Of a stretch of 64,000 bases of DNA, positions 1 to 8,504 are shown piece after piece. The stretch's first letter is position 1, and the number at the start of each line of letters is the position of its first letter. The stretch lies in assembly GCF_000576425.1 (NCBI RefSeq), contig NZ_KK069991.1:306953-370952 (forward strand), given 5' to 3'. Origin of the DNA: Brachybacterium phenoliresistens (lineage in GTDB: Bacteria; Actinomycetota; Actinomycetes; Actinomycetales; Dermabacteraceae). The translations under genes were made by a program, and so were the position numbers. The notes beneath the pieces are model-generated. The model saw nothing but the letters and a program-made list of their open reading frames with translations. It made no database searches and was not told the origin of the DNA.

Positions 1-954
1 ATACTCACGGCGCTGATCGGGCTGGTGCTGGCGCCCCTCTCCCTGGCGCTGCTCGCCGACGGCAGCCGCACCTGGAACCAGTACGTCCAGACGACCTTCT
101 ACCGGCTGGACCGCGTGCCGGACCTGACCGAGCCGATGGTGCTGAGAGGGCTGGGCCTGATCCTCATCGGCATCCTGCTGCTGGTGATCCTGGCGCTGAC
201 GGGGGTGTGGAGCTCCGCCGGACTGCTGGTCACGGCGGTGTACGCGCTGGCGGCGGTGGCGACGGCCGCGGTGCCGGCCCTCATGGAGGCCTTCTGGAGC
301 CGGAGCCCGATCCTGCCGACCCTCGTGCTCGACGCGATCGGATTCGGGCTGCCCGTCGCCCTGCTGCCGATCACCGCGGCGATGGGCGGGGCGCTCGCCC
401 TCGCCCGCCGCCGTCCCGCGGCGCCCGCGATCACCGCCCTGCTGGGGATGATCGCGGTGCCGGCGATGCTCCTGCTCGGGGCGCTCGCGCTGGTCTGGGG
501 ATACAGCAGGGGGGTCTACCAGGCGCTGATGACCTTCGACTTCCGGCTGGACGTGGTCGCGGCGGCCTGCATCCTGGTCGGGGCGGTGCTGATCGTGCTC
601 GGGATCCTCGTCACCCGCTGGTCGCCCTACTCCCTGGTCCTGCCGGGCCTGGCGGTGCCGGCCCTGTCCGCGGTGGTGCTGCTGCCGGACCCCGCGATCG
701 ACGGCCTGCTCTCGAACCGGGCGGGCGCCGCGGTCTGGACCTTCCTCAGCGGCGGCGGCGGGCCCGCCCTCGGCGCGCTGTTCCTCGTGTTCACGATCGT
801 CCTGGCCAGCGTGCGCTTCCGGGCCCGCCGCGCCGCCCGCCAGGGGGAGGTCGCCGCCCCGGAGACGCTGCGTCCCCTCGAGGAGACCGCATCGCCGCTG
901 CCTCCGACCGCCGCCTCCTCCCGCACCGGGACCAGCACCCCGACCGCCCCCTGA
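1..954 (+). CDS. polytopic membrane protein, 5' end outside window
   Basis: The frame is open from the first base of the window, so the gene begins upstream. A GTG at 25 is available but lies inside a hydrophobic run (ILTALIGLVLAPLSLALL) and is unlikely to be the true start. About seven strongly hydrophobic segments follow, at roughly residues 1-20, 43-63, 65-88, 100-128, 138-162, 178-198 and 205-225 counted from the GTG, with another near 240-262. A hydrophilic tail of about 45 residues rich in Arg, Ala, Thr and Pro ends the protein. I recognise no family motif and assign no function beyond an integral membrane protein. It runs in the same direction as the MFS gene, 93 bp downstream. Confidence 0.75.
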   Translation: MLTALIGLVLAPLSLALLADGSRTWNQYVQTTFYRLDRVPDLTEPMVLRGLGLILIGILLLVILALTGVWSSAGLLVTAVYALAAVATAAVPALMEAFWSRSPILPTLVLDAIGFGLPVALLPITAAMGGALALARRRPAAPAITALLGMIAVPAMLLLGALALVWGYSRGVYQALMTFDFRLDVVAAACILVGAVLIVLGILVTRWSPYSLVLPGLAVPALSAVVLLPDPAIDGLLSNRAGAAVWTFLSGGGGPALGALFLVFTIVLASVRFRARRAARQGEVAAPETLRPLEETASPLPPTAASSRTGTSTPTAP

Positions 955-1047
955 CGCCGTGCCCCCGGCGGCCCCCGGCGGTCGCACGATCAATCCGTGC
1001 GGCGGTCCGATCAGTCATGGGTCGCCCGCATGGGCGATGCTGTCACC

Positions 1048-2259
1048 ATGACAAGCTCCTCGCCCCGCACCCTCGCCCCGAGCGGACCCGAGGACGCGCC
1101 CGCCTCCGCGCCGCGCCCCGCCGGCCGGGCCCACCACCCGGTGGTGACGGCCCTCGCGCTCTCCGCCGGCACGGCCTCCCTGGTCGGCTCCGAGTTCATC
1201 CCCGCCGGCGTGCTGCCGGGCATGGCCGCCGATCTCGGCGTGAGCGAGGGGCGGGCCGGTCTGGCGGTCGCCGCGACGGCGCTGGCCGGCGCCCTCACCG
1301 CCCCCACCATCGCCGCCGTGCTGCCGCGCGCGGACCGCCGCACCGTCATGCTCGGCCTGCTGGCCCTCGCCGTGGTCTCCAACCTCGTCGTCTCGATCGC
1401 CCCGAGCCTGGCCGTCGTGCTCGCCGCCCGCGTGCTGCTGGGGGCGGCGCTCGCCGGCTTCTGGTCCTTCGCCTTCGGGGTGGGCGTGCACGTCACCGGG
1501 AGGCCCGCCCTGGTCTCGACCACCGTCGCCCTGGGCACCAGCACCGCCACCATCATCGGCGTGCCCGTCTCCTCGGTGCTCGGGGACCTGATCGGCTGGC
1601 GGGCCGTGTTCGTGCTGGTCTCCGTGGTCACGTTCGCCGCGGGCGTGCTCCTGTGGCGGCTGCTGCCGCCCGTGCCGGCGGCGCCCGGCGCCGGCTTCGC
1701 GATGATGCGGGCGACCCTGACCAACCGCCGCCTGATCGCGGGCGTGCTCGTGGTGGGGCTGGCCGCCTTCGCGAACTTCACCGCCTACCCGTACATCCGC
1801 GTCGCGATCGAGGCGGTCGACGTCTCCGTGGTCGCGGTGCTGCTGCTGGCCTGGGGCCTCGGCGGTCTGCTGGGGAACCTCGCCGGCGGCTGGGCCTCCC
1901 GCCGGCTCCGCTGGGCCGCCGCCGCGGGCCCCGCCATCCTCATGCTCGCCCTGATCGGCATGGCCACGACCGATCAGGTCCCGGTCCTCGCCGTCGCCGT
2001 GATCGCCTGGGGCCTCGGATTCAACATGGTGCCCGTGGTCTCCCAGCTGTGGGTCGCCGCCGTCGAGCCGCGTCGCGTGGAGTCCGCCATCGCGCTGCAG
2101 GTCACCGCGTTCCAGATCGCCATCATGCTGGGCGCGATCGTGGGAGGGCTGATCGTGGATCAGCGCGGCCCGGCCGCCACCATGGCCCTCGGCGCCGTGT
2201 TCGCGGGGCTCGCAGCCATCGGGTACGCCTCCATCCGGGTCCGTCCCCGCGCGGACTGA
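1048..2259 (+). CDS. MFS transporter (DHA1-type drug/sugar efflux permease)
   Basis: A 403-residue protein with about 12 predicted membrane segments, typical in length and layout for the DHA1 branch of the major facilitator superfamily (AraJ/SotB/CmlA-like exporters). The N-terminal half shows the family pattern: a first helix after residue 35 (VVTALALSAGTASLVGSEF), an Asp-rich loop and an Arg-rich cytoplasmic loop (LPRADRRT). Substrate is unknown; the family exports sugars or small antibiotics by proton antiport. I chose ATG 1048; ATG 1030 and ATG 997 are in frame but would add Arg-rich residues without a better ribosome site. Its last 100 bp overlap the 3' end of the convergent AraC-type gene, so the two may affect each other's expression. 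Confidence 0.85.
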   Translation: MTSSSPRTLAPSGPEDAPASAPRPAGRAHHPVVTALALSAGTASLVGSEFIPAGVLPGMAADLGVSEGRAGLAVAATALAGALTAPTIAAVLPRADRRTVMLGLLALAVVSNLVVSIAPSLAVVLAARVLLGAALAGFWSFAFGVGVHVTGRPALVSTTVALGTSTATIIGVPVSSVLGDLIGWRAVFVLVSVVTFAAGVLLWRLLPPVPAAPGAGFAMMRATLTNRRLIAGVLVVGLAAFANFTAYPYIRVAIEAVDVSVVAVLLLAWGLGGLLGNLAGGWASRRLRWAAAAGPAILMLALIGMATTDQVPVLAVAVIAWGLGFNMVPVVSQLWVAAVEPRRVESAIALQVTAFQIAIMLGAIVGGLIVDQRGPAATMALGAVFAGLAAIGYASIRVRPRAD

Positions 2260-3017
2260 CGCCAGCGCCCCGGCGTCGAGCCGGTGAGCGCCCGGAAGGC
2301 CCGCACGAAGGCCTCGGCGGAGCCGTAGCCGGCATCCCGGGCGATCGCGGCGACCGGCCGGTCGCCGCGATGCAGCTCGTCCATCGCCCGTTCGATCCGC
2401 ACCCGCCGCAGGTACTGCATGGGCGCCAGGCCCGTCTCCCGCCGGAAGCGATCCACCAGCGCGGTCGTGCCCACGTGCGCGGCGGCCGCGAGCTCGGCGA
2501 GCGTCCACGGCCGATGCGGGCTGTCCTCCAGCAGCGCCGCGACCGTGCGGACCACGGCGTCGGGGCGGGGAAGGCCCGCCACCGCCGATTCGCTGAGCAT
2601 CGCCGAGCCGAGCAGGTCGCCGTAGGCGTCGGCCACGCCGGGGCGGGAGATGCGCAGCTGCGGGGTCACCGGGCACTGCGAGAGCAGGGAGACCACACCG
2701 CTCTGGCGATCGGCGAAGCCCCGCACGACCAGGGGTCGGTCCGAGGTGCCGGCCTGGTCCCGCCGCAGATCGGCGAGGTCGACGCGGGCGTCGGTCAGCG
2801 CGGTGATGCGGTGCAGCCGCGCGCGGTGCAGGTAGGCGGCGTCGCCGGCCTCCAGCTCCAGCTGCGCGCTGCCGCAGCCCAGGCCGATGCTCCCGGACCG
2901 CACGAGGATCCACAGCGAGGAGCGCCGCGGGAGCACGGGGCCGCCGGCGGGAACGTCGATGCTGGCCGAGCCCTCGATGCGCCACCGGGGGACCTGATCA
3001 TCGCGCGAGGGGCTCAT
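2160..3017 (-). CDS. AraC family transcriptional regulator
   Basis: A 285-residue regulator. The N-terminal 160 residues resemble an effector-binding cupin-like domain (SSLWILVRSG, LELEAGDAAYLH). The C-terminal 100 residues form the double helix-turn-helix of AraC/XylS proteins, with the hallmarks RRVRIERAMDEL, VAAIARDAGYGSAEAFVRAF and a terminal TGSTPGRWR. After the DNA-binding domain there is an unusual tail of about 30 residues, encoded wholly in the 100-bp overlap with the end of the convergent MFS gene. Start ATG 3017 was chosen because it removes an Arg-rich extension with no family character. Neighbourhood suggests, but does not prove, control of the adjacent exporter. Confidence 0.85.
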   Translation of the reverse strand: MSPSRDDQVPRWRIEGSASIDVPAGGPVLPRRSSLWILVRSGSIGLGCGSAQLELEAGDAAYLHRARLHRITALTDARVDLADLRRDQAGTSDRPLVVRGFADRQSGVVSLLSQCPVTPQLRISRPGVADAYGDLLGSAMLSESAVAGLPRPDAVVRTVAALLEDSPHRPWTLAELAAAAHVGTTALVDRFRRETGLAPMQYLRRVRIERAMDELHRGDRPVAAIARDAGYGSAEAFVRAFRALTGSTPGRWRQSARGRTRMEAYPMAASPANTAPRAMVAAGPR

Positions 3018-3063
3018 GGCGCGCACAACGCCCGGGCGCCGCCGGGGATTCCCCGGGGCGGGG

Positions 3064-3471
3064 TCAGCGGCGCGAGGAGCGCATCGCCCGCACCTGCGCC
3101 AGATCCTCGTCCTCGGCGAAGCGGCGGTAGTCCTCGGTGCCCGCCGCGACCAGGGCGATCCTTCCCTCGGCGTCATGGTGGATGCCCCAGCCGTAGCGCT
3201 GGGGGAGCGGCGAGGCGCGCAGGCACGCCTGCGAGCGGGCGAAGAACGCGGTGCGCGCCTGGTCGCGATCCTGCTCGGGGATGTCCTTGCGCCGGGCGTG
3301 GACGGCGAAGAGCAGATCGTCCGAAGTCATCGCGTAGGGCTCGGCGCGCAGGAGCTCGAACTGGAGCCGCGCGACCGTCGGGGAGGGGCGCTCGGGCGGG
3401 GTCGCGGCCTGCTGGACCGGGCAGTCCTCGGCCACCTGGATGAACGTGTCGTAGTAGTTGGTCGTGCTCAT
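3064..3471 (-). CDS. DUF6157 family protein
   Basis: A 135-residue soluble protein beginning MSTTNYYDTFIQVAEDCPV. The opening, the TVARLQFELL segment and the later SDDLLFAVHARRK segment match what I know of the DUF6157 family, which occurs widely in actinobacteria and firmicutes and has no established function. The length is normal for the family. The start ATG 3471 has a GAGGA element on the coding strand upstream. It is read in the same direction as the upstream HNH gene (63-bp gap) and the downstream AraC gene (46 bp), but there is no evidence of a shared task. Confidence 0.8.
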   Translation of the reverse strand: MSTTNYYDTFIQVAEDCPVQQAATPPERPSPTVARLQFELLRAEPYAMTSDDLLFAVHARRKDIPEQDRDQARTAFFARSQACLRASPLPQRYGWGIHHDAEGRIALVAAGTEDYRRFAEDEDLAQVRAMRSSRR

Positions 3472-3534
3472 CGGCCCATCCTCGCGGCGCGGGCGCGGGG
3501 CGGATAGGACGTTCGCGACACCCGCCCCGCTGCC

Positions 3535-5559
3535 TCAGAAGGGCGGGGGGCCGGCGGGTCCCCAGTCCCCGCCGCCCGGGGGCTCCGGCGGCGGGGGCAG
3601 CGGCTGGTCCACGGCGGTCCCCCGCCGGTCCTCGGAGCGCATCCACGCCCACAGGCGCGGCCACTGCTCCGACCAGGAGGGCAGCTCGATCACGCGCGGT
3701 GCGTCCTCGGGCGGGCTCGTTCCGGGCAGGCTGCCGCCATCGTCATCGCCCTCGGGCGGCGGATCGGGGGGACCATCGGGCCGATGCCGGGCGCCGTCGA
3801 GACAGTCGCGGCGGCACGGTCCGTCGGGGTGGTCGCGGTAGTGCTCCGCGAGCCGGCGCACCGACATCGCGCCGAGGAGGTCGACGTCATCGCGCTCCTC
3901 GGTGATGACGTGGTGGCCGTCGCCGGAGCCGATGAGCCATCGGGTCCGCCCTGCTTCCCAGGTGCCGTCCGCCGCCCGGCGCGCCGGGTGCAGGCGGGTC
4001 GGGTCGAGGAGGCCGGCCGTCTTCTCCTGGTGGTGGTGCTCGCACAGCCAGTGCAGGTTCTCGATGCTCGTGGGGCCGCCGGCGAGGAACTCCTCGATGT
4101 GGTCGGCCTGGGCGCCCATCGAGATGGCCCGCCGGCATCCGGGGACGGCGCAGGTGGGATTGAGGTGACGGAGGTGCTCGAGCATCGCGGCGGTGGGGCG
4201 GTACGTCGTCGCGGCGAGCGGGAGGAACGCGCCCGTGCAGGGATCCGTGAGCACGCGGTACCAGGTCCCCTCGCCCCCGGCGAGGGCGCGGGCCAGATCC
4301 GCGGGCAGCGGGGAGGTCCCCTCCAGCGTGCCCGGCGCCTCGGACCGTCCCAGCAGCGTCATCACGGGGACCGTGACGTTCAGCCGGAACCGGTCCTGGG
4401 GGACGTCGATCCCGTCGGTCTGCAGGGACGCCTTGGTCAGCAGGAGGTAGCGCAGCACACCGACCCGGAGCGAGTGGCCCGACTGCTCGACCAGCCCGTC
4501 CACGTCCCACGGGATGCCGTCGCCGTTCTTCAGCGCGGCGCGCTGGGCCGCCTGGACCGCGCGGGCGGAGACGTCCAGGCGCCGCGCGAGGGAGGCGATC
4601 TCCGGGGTGGGGCCGGTGACCTGGAGGCAGGACATGCCGCGCCCCAGGTCCATGACGCCCACGGAGCGCTCGACCTCGGAGGGGGCGTCCTGGTCCTGCT
4701 GGGCCTGCTTCGCCTCGAGGTCCTCCGCCCAGCGGATGATCTCCCGCAGCCGGATCTCGAAGCGCTCCGCACCGATCCGCAGGTCCCAGGACGAGACCAG
4801 CGCATCGATGCCCTCGCGGGAGACGGTGGAGAGGTCACGGGTGTCGCGCAGCATCCTGGTGAACCACGAGGCCGGGAAGGCGCCCTGCTCCAGGAGCTCA
4901 TGGCAGGCCGAGAACGTCGTGACCGCATGGTGGGCGTCCCGGATCATGTACTGGGCGCGGCGCAGGGGCACGCGCAGCGCCTGCGCGGCCACCAGGGCGT
5001 GGCAGTCGCCGTCGGAGTCGGCGTCGTCCTCCGGCTGCCACAGCACGGCGAGGGCCCGGTTGCGGGCTGCGAGCACGGGGCCCTCGGCGGCGCCGGCATC
5101 CCAGATGGCCTGGGCGGCCTCGCTCATCTCCCACCCCTCCGGCAGCCGCGACGGCAGGGACTCCCGCGTGCGGGGGTCCCGGGCCCGGATCCGCTTCGTG
5201 CTCGCGGGCGCCGCGGCGACGAAGCCTGCGACGCTCTCCAGGGGCTCGTCCGGCACGGCCGCGACGGGGAGCGGGGTGCCGTCCGCCATCGCCCGGCGGT
5301 ACTGCATCCTCCGGTGCGCGTACCGCGGATCCTCGATGCGCCAGGACTCTCCGCGCGGGATCGTCGTCGGGGAGATCCGCACCTCCGGCCTGCCCGGCGC
5401 CGCATCGGCCCCGTCCGTGGGGCGGGACGGCGGCCGGGCGGCCGAAGAGCCGGCGGACGCCGGATCCGGCGCGCCGTGGTCCTCCGACGGCATCTCCTGG
5501 AGCACCGCTCCCACCCCCTCCCGCAGACCGCTCTCCGCGCCTGTGCGGACTTCGTGCAT
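3535..5559 (-). CDS. DUF222 / HNH endonuclease signature protein (13E12 type)
   Basis: A 674-residue protein with the composite layout of actinobacterial 13E12-repeat proteins. A long helical DUF222 region covers about residues 100-430. It is followed by an HNH core with CAVPGCRR, ADHIEEFLAGGPTSIENLHWLC and EHHHQEKT, so the two zinc cysteines, the central His and the final HH are intact. A Pro/Gly-rich tail closes the protein. Such proteins are multicopy in actinobacterial genomes, and nuclease activity is inferred from the HNH fold rather than demonstrated. ATG 5559 has no Shine-Dalgarno sequence but sits 7 nt after a TAGTTT box, which fits a leaderless transcript; an in-frame ATG at residue 23 is an alternative. 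Confidence 0.88.
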   Translation of the reverse strand: MHEVRTGAESGLREGVGAVLQEMPSEDHGAPDPASAGSSAARPPSRPTDGADAAPGRPEVRISPTTIPRGESWRIEDPRYAHRRMQYRRAMADGTPLPVAAVPDEPLESVAGFVAAAPASTKRIRARDPRTRESLPSRLPEGWEMSEAAQAIWDAGAAEGPVLAARNRALAVLWQPEDDADSDGDCHALVAAQALRVPLRRAQYMIRDAHHAVTTFSACHELLEQGAFPASWFTRMLRDTRDLSTVSREGIDALVSSWDLRIGAERFEIRLREIIRWAEDLEAKQAQQDQDAPSEVERSVGVMDLGRGMSCLQVTGPTPEIASLARRLDVSARAVQAAQRAALKNGDGIPWDVDGLVEQSGHSLRVGVLRYLLLTKASLQTDGIDVPQDRFRLNVTVPVMTLLGRSEAPGTLEGTSPLPADLARALAGGEGTWYRVLTDPCTGAFLPLAATTYRPTAAMLEHLRHLNPTCAVPGCRRAISMGAQADHIEEFLAGGPTSIENLHWLCEHHHQEKTAGLLDPTRLHPARRAADGTWEAGRTRWLIGSGDGHHVITEERDDVDLLGAMSVRRLAEHYRDHPDGPCRRDCLDGARHRPDGPPDPPPEGDDDGGSLPGTSPPEDAPRVIELPSWSEQWPRLWAWMRSEDRRGTAVDQPLPPPPEPPGGGDWGPAGPPPF

Positions 5560-5566
5560 ACGTTCG

Positions 5567-5572
5567 AAACTA
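5567..5572 (-). promoter_or_regulatory. -10 box of leaderless promoter for the HNH gene
   Basis: On the minus strand TAGTTT lies 7 nt before ATG 5559, matching the TAnnnT actinobacterial -10 consensus at the spacing used for leaderless mRNAs. No Shine-Dalgarno sequence is present. Confidence 0.5.
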
Positions 5573-5881
5573 CGTCGAGTCTACGCCTGTGTCGCCACGC
5601 AGTCCACCGATGTGGACAATTTCTGGAAGATTTCTACGGAGGTCGACTTCCGTGGCGATGCATCGCCCCCAATTCCCCTGTGGCCTGCTCGAACGGTCTC
5701 CGACGCCCTGGTTATCCCCATTCTCGCTTCTCCTCCCCACTGCCCGGTCATCCACATTTTCGGCACCGGTATTGACAATTGCGAGGATCTTCTCCTCGCG
5801 ATGATCGGGAGACCGCCGCGGGGGCTAGCATCGGACGCAGACGAGACGAGGCCGGCAGGCGCAGGAGGGACGGACGGGGCC
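5573..5881. other. divergent intergenic region, comparatively AT-rich
   Basis: About 310 bp without a gene, between the start of the HNH gene and the start of the propeller protein, and visibly less GC-rich than its surroundings. It holds an inverted repeat GTCCAC-cgat-GTGGAC (5602-5617), a TTGACA (5772-5777) with no good -10 at 17 bp, a 7-bp inverted repeat GCGAGGA-tcttc-TCCTCGC (5781-5799) and a TAGCAT box (5825-5830) that could serve as -10 for the downstream gene with a leader of about 45 nt. These are candidate regulatory sites only. Confidence 0.4.
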
Positions 5882-6949
5882 ATGGCGCGATACGCGGTGA
5901 CGACCTGGAGCAACCGGGAGGGGCAGGAGGACCTGCAGGCCGGCCTCTGGACCCTCGAGGCGGGGGAGCGCCTGGCCGCGCAGCCGGTCCCGGGCTCCCC
6001 GGACGCCGTGTTCTGGGCCGAGCGCGACCCGCTCGACGGCACGCTCCTGCTGCTGCGCAACACCGAGGAGGACTCGGCGCTGCTGCGCTGGGACCCGCAG
6101 CACGAGGAGGTCCTCGCGCAGGTCGCGGAGGGCGCACAGGGCGGCTGCTATCTCGCCGTCGCCCCGGACGGGCGGCGCCTGGTCGTCACGGCCCCTCCCG
6201 GGGGCTGGTCGCTCTTCGACAGCGGCCCTGCCGGCCCCGCCGGCTCTGTCGACCCTGCCCCGCGCGTGCCGCGCCTGCTGGCGCAGCACGCCGGGTCCGG
6301 CAGCGGCCCGCACCCGCGGCAGGAGCGCAGCCACCCCCACTGCGGCATCGTCACCGCCGCGTGGGATGCGGTGCTGATGGCGGACCTCGGCACCGACGAG
6401 ATCCTCTCGGCCCCGCTCGATCCGGCAGGCGGCTTCGGGCCGGTGCAGGTGGTGCACCGGACCGCGCCGGGCTCGGGGCCGCGGCACATCGTGCCCGGGG
6501 ACGGGGTCCTGCACATCCTCTGCGAGCTCGACAGCACCCTCGAGACGGTGCGGGTCGGTGAGGACGGCGCGCTCACGCGGATCGCGAGGACCTCCACGGT
6601 GCCGGAGGAGTTCGTCGGGGAGACCTGGGCGGCGCACCTGAGCGTCTCGGCGGACGGGTCGCGGCTGTATGCCACCAACCGCGGGCACGACTCGATCGCG
6701 ATCTTCGACGTGGACGCGCAGGGCGTGCCGCATCGGCGGGAGATCGTGCCCAGCGGCGGCGCCTGGCCATGGTTCTGCCTGCTGGTGGAGGAGCAGCCGG
6801 GGGACGCGTGGCTCCTGGTGGCCAACAACCGCTCCGACGCGGTGACCCGGTTCCGCGTCACCGGCGACGGCGGGCTCCAGCTCGTCGACGCCGTCCCCGT
6901 CCCGAGCCCCGCCTGCATCGTCGCCACCGCGGCGGCGACTGCGGGCTGA
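5882..6949 (+). CDS. lactonase family beta-propeller protein (6-phosphogluconolactonase-like)
   Basis: A 355-residue protein with repeated propeller blades and the segments typical of the lactonase/YbhE (Pgl) superfamily: GGCYLAVAPDGRRLVV, GSGPRHIV, WAAHLSVSADGSRLYATNRGHDSIAIFDVD and WFCLLVEEQPG...LLVANNRSDAVTRFRV. The family hydrolyses 6-phosphogluconolactone or related lactones in the cytoplasm, though many members are uncharacterised. No signal peptide is seen. ATG 5882 is the natural start (MARYAVTTWSNREGQ); the GAGGGACGGACGGGGCC run upstream is a poor but possible ribosome site. It is convergent with selO, 7 bp downstream, so no zwf-type operon context supports a pentose-phosphate role. 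Confidence 0.8.
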   Translation: MARYAVTTWSNREGQEDLQAGLWTLEAGERLAAQPVPGSPDAVFWAERDPLDGTLLLLRNTEEDSALLRWDPQHEEVLAQVAEGAQGGCYLAVAPDGRRLVVTAPPGGWSLFDSGPAGPAGSVDPAPRVPRLLAQHAGSGSGPHPRQERSHPHCGIVTAAWDAVLMADLGTDEILSAPLDPAGGFGPVQVVHRTAPGSGPRHIVPGDGVLHILCELDSTLETVRVGEDGALTRIARTSTVPEEFVGETWAAHLSVSADGSRLYATNRGHDSIAIFDVDAQGVPHRREIVPSGGAWPWFCLLVEEQPGDAWLLVANNRSDAVTRFRVTGDGGLQLVDAVPVPSPACIVATAAATAG

Positions 6950-6956
6950 GGGCCGC

Positions 6957-8420
6957 TCAGGTGCCGCAGTAGGTGATGAAGCCCGGGGACCCGGCCGGGG
7001 CGGTCTCGAGGTCCTCGAGCCCGGGCCGTCGCACGAAGGGGTCGCGGACGGCCTCCAGGATCCGCTCGACGGGCGCCAGGTCCCCGCCCTCCGCCGCGTC
7101 CAGCGCCGCGTCCAGGGCGTGGTTGCGGGGGATGACCACGGGATTCGCGGCGAGCATGCGCGCGGTGGACGCGGCCCGTTTTGCGGCCGATGTGCCGGCC
7201 AGCGCGAGGCGGCGCGCCTCCCATGCGGACAGCGCCGGATCCGCGGCGCCGCCGCCCTCCGCGAGCGCGCGGAAGAACTCCGTGCGGTCCTCGCCGCGCG
7301 CGGCGAGGAGGTCCAGCAGCTCTGCGCCCAGGTCGAGCACCTGCTCCTCGGGAGCGTCCTCGCGCAGGCCCAGCTTCGCGCGCATCCGGTGGGACCAGGC
7401 GGTGCGGTAGGCGCCCTCGAAGCCCTCGAGCACCGCGGTCGCCGCGTCGACGGCGGCATCGGGGACGGCGTCGATGAGCGGCAGCAGCGCCTCGGCCAGT
7501 CGCGAGAGGTTCCACAGGGCGATGCCGGGCTGGTTGCCGTAGGCGTAGCGGCCGCCGCGGTCGATGGAGCTGAACACGGCGCGCGGGTCGTGCACGTCGA
7601 GGAAGGCGCAGGGGCCGAAGTCGATCGACTCCCCGGGCAGCGTCATGTTGTCGGTGTTCATCACCCCGTGCACGAAGCCGGCGCACATCCACTGCGCCAG
7701 GAGCGAGGCCTGCGCCTCGGCGACGGCCTCGAGCAGGGCGAGGGCCGGCACCTCGGCATCGGCCGCAGCAGGGTGGTGGCGCGCGATCGCGTAGCGGACC
7801 AGCGAGGCCAGGACGTCGGGCTCCTGCGTCCAGGCGGCGTACTGCACGGTGCCCACCCGCAGGTGGCTCGCGGCCACCCGGACGAGCAGGGCGCCCTGCT
7901 CGGGCGCGGGGTCGTGGCGCTGGATCCTCTCGCCGGTGGTGAGCACGGCGAGGGCGCGGGTGGTCGGGATGCCGAGGGCGTGCAGGGCCTCGCCGATCAC
8001 CATCTCGCGCAGCATCGGCCGCAGCGGGGCGCGCCCGTCCCCGGCGCGGGAGAAGGGGGTGCGCCCCGAGCCCTTGAGGTGCAGGTCCCGCTGCTGCCCG
8101 CGGGTGTCGACGAGGTCGCCCAGCAGCAGCGCGCGGCCGTCGCCGAGGTGCGGGTTCGGGGAGCCGAACTGGTGGCCCCCGTAGGCCTGCGCCGTGGTCG
8201 GCAGGTCGGTGGCGCCGGTGAGCAGGGCCAGGCCTTCGGGGCTGCGCAGATGCTCCGGGTCCAGGCCCAGCTCGCGGGCGAGGTCCTGGTTCAGCAGCAC
8301 CATCCGCGGATCGGGCATGGCCTCGGCGCGCCAGGGCACGGAGAGCTCGGGGACCGCGGCCGCATAGCTCTGGCGCAGCGGCGGCGCGGTCCTCGTCGGC
8401 GACGCGGAGGGGGTGCTCAC
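6957..8420 (-). CDS. selO: protein adenylyltransferase SelO (YdiU/UPF0061)
   Basis: A 487-residue pseudokinase-fold AMPylator. Family signatures are complete: YGGHQFGSPNPHLGDGRA, LHLKGSGRTPFSRAGDGRA, REMVIGEALHALGIPTTRAL, GFVHGVMNTDNM with the metal-binding Asn and Asp at about residues 255-258, and the closing TYCGT. SelO transfers AMP from ATP to Ser/Thr/Tyr of proteins and is tied to oxidative-stress responses in bacteria and mitochondria; targets here are unknown. The C-terminal Cys replaces the selenocysteine of animal homologues. The start is GTG 8420, preceded by TACCGT and only 6 nt (GGAGGG), which is too close for a ribosome site and suggests a leaderless mRNA. Confidence 0.93.
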   Translation of the reverse strand: MSTPSASPTRTAPPLRQSYAAAVPELSVPWRAEAMPDPRMVLLNQDLARELGLDPEHLRSPEGLALLTGATDLPTTAQAYGGHQFGSPNPHLGDGRALLLGDLVDTRGQQRDLHLKGSGRTPFSRAGDGRAPLRPMLREMVIGEALHALGIPTTRALAVLTTGERIQRHDPAPEQGALLVRVAASHLRVGTVQYAAWTQEPDVLASLVRYAIARHHPAAADAEVPALALLEAVAEAQASLLAQWMCAGFVHGVMNTDNMTLPGESIDFGPCAFLDVHDPRAVFSSIDRGGRYAYGNQPGIALWNLSRLAEALLPLIDAVPDAAVDAATAVLEGFEGAYRTAWSHRMRAKLGLREDAPEEQVLDLGAELLDLLAARGEDRTEFFRALAEGGGAADPALSAWEARRLALAGTSAAKRAASTARMLAANPVVIPRNHALDAALDAAEGGDLAPVERILEAVRDPFVRRPGLEDLETAPAGSPGFITYCGT

Positions 8421-8426
8421 CCCTCC

Positions 8427-8432
8427 ACGGTA
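8427..8432 (-). promoter_or_regulatory. -10 box of probable leaderless promoter for selO
   Basis: TACCGT on the minus strand, 6 nt before GTG 8420; matches TAnnnT at leaderless spacing. Confidence 0.45.
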
Positions 8433-8504
8433 CGCGCCCGGCCCGGGGCCGGCGGCGCGGGATATTCCGATGCGCCGCGCGCGGACCTCTGGTGGGATCG
8501 GGCC

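Noticed and set aside
207..3443. Very long plus-strand reading frame (over 1000 codons) across several genes
   Set aside because: Composition is Arg/Pro/Gly/Ala-rich shadow coding typical of GC-rich DNA; it crosses real genes on both strands and has no domain.
5772..5777. TTGACA as -35 box
   Set aside because: No TAnnnT at 16-18 bp downstream; the box is left as coincidence in an AT-rich spacer.
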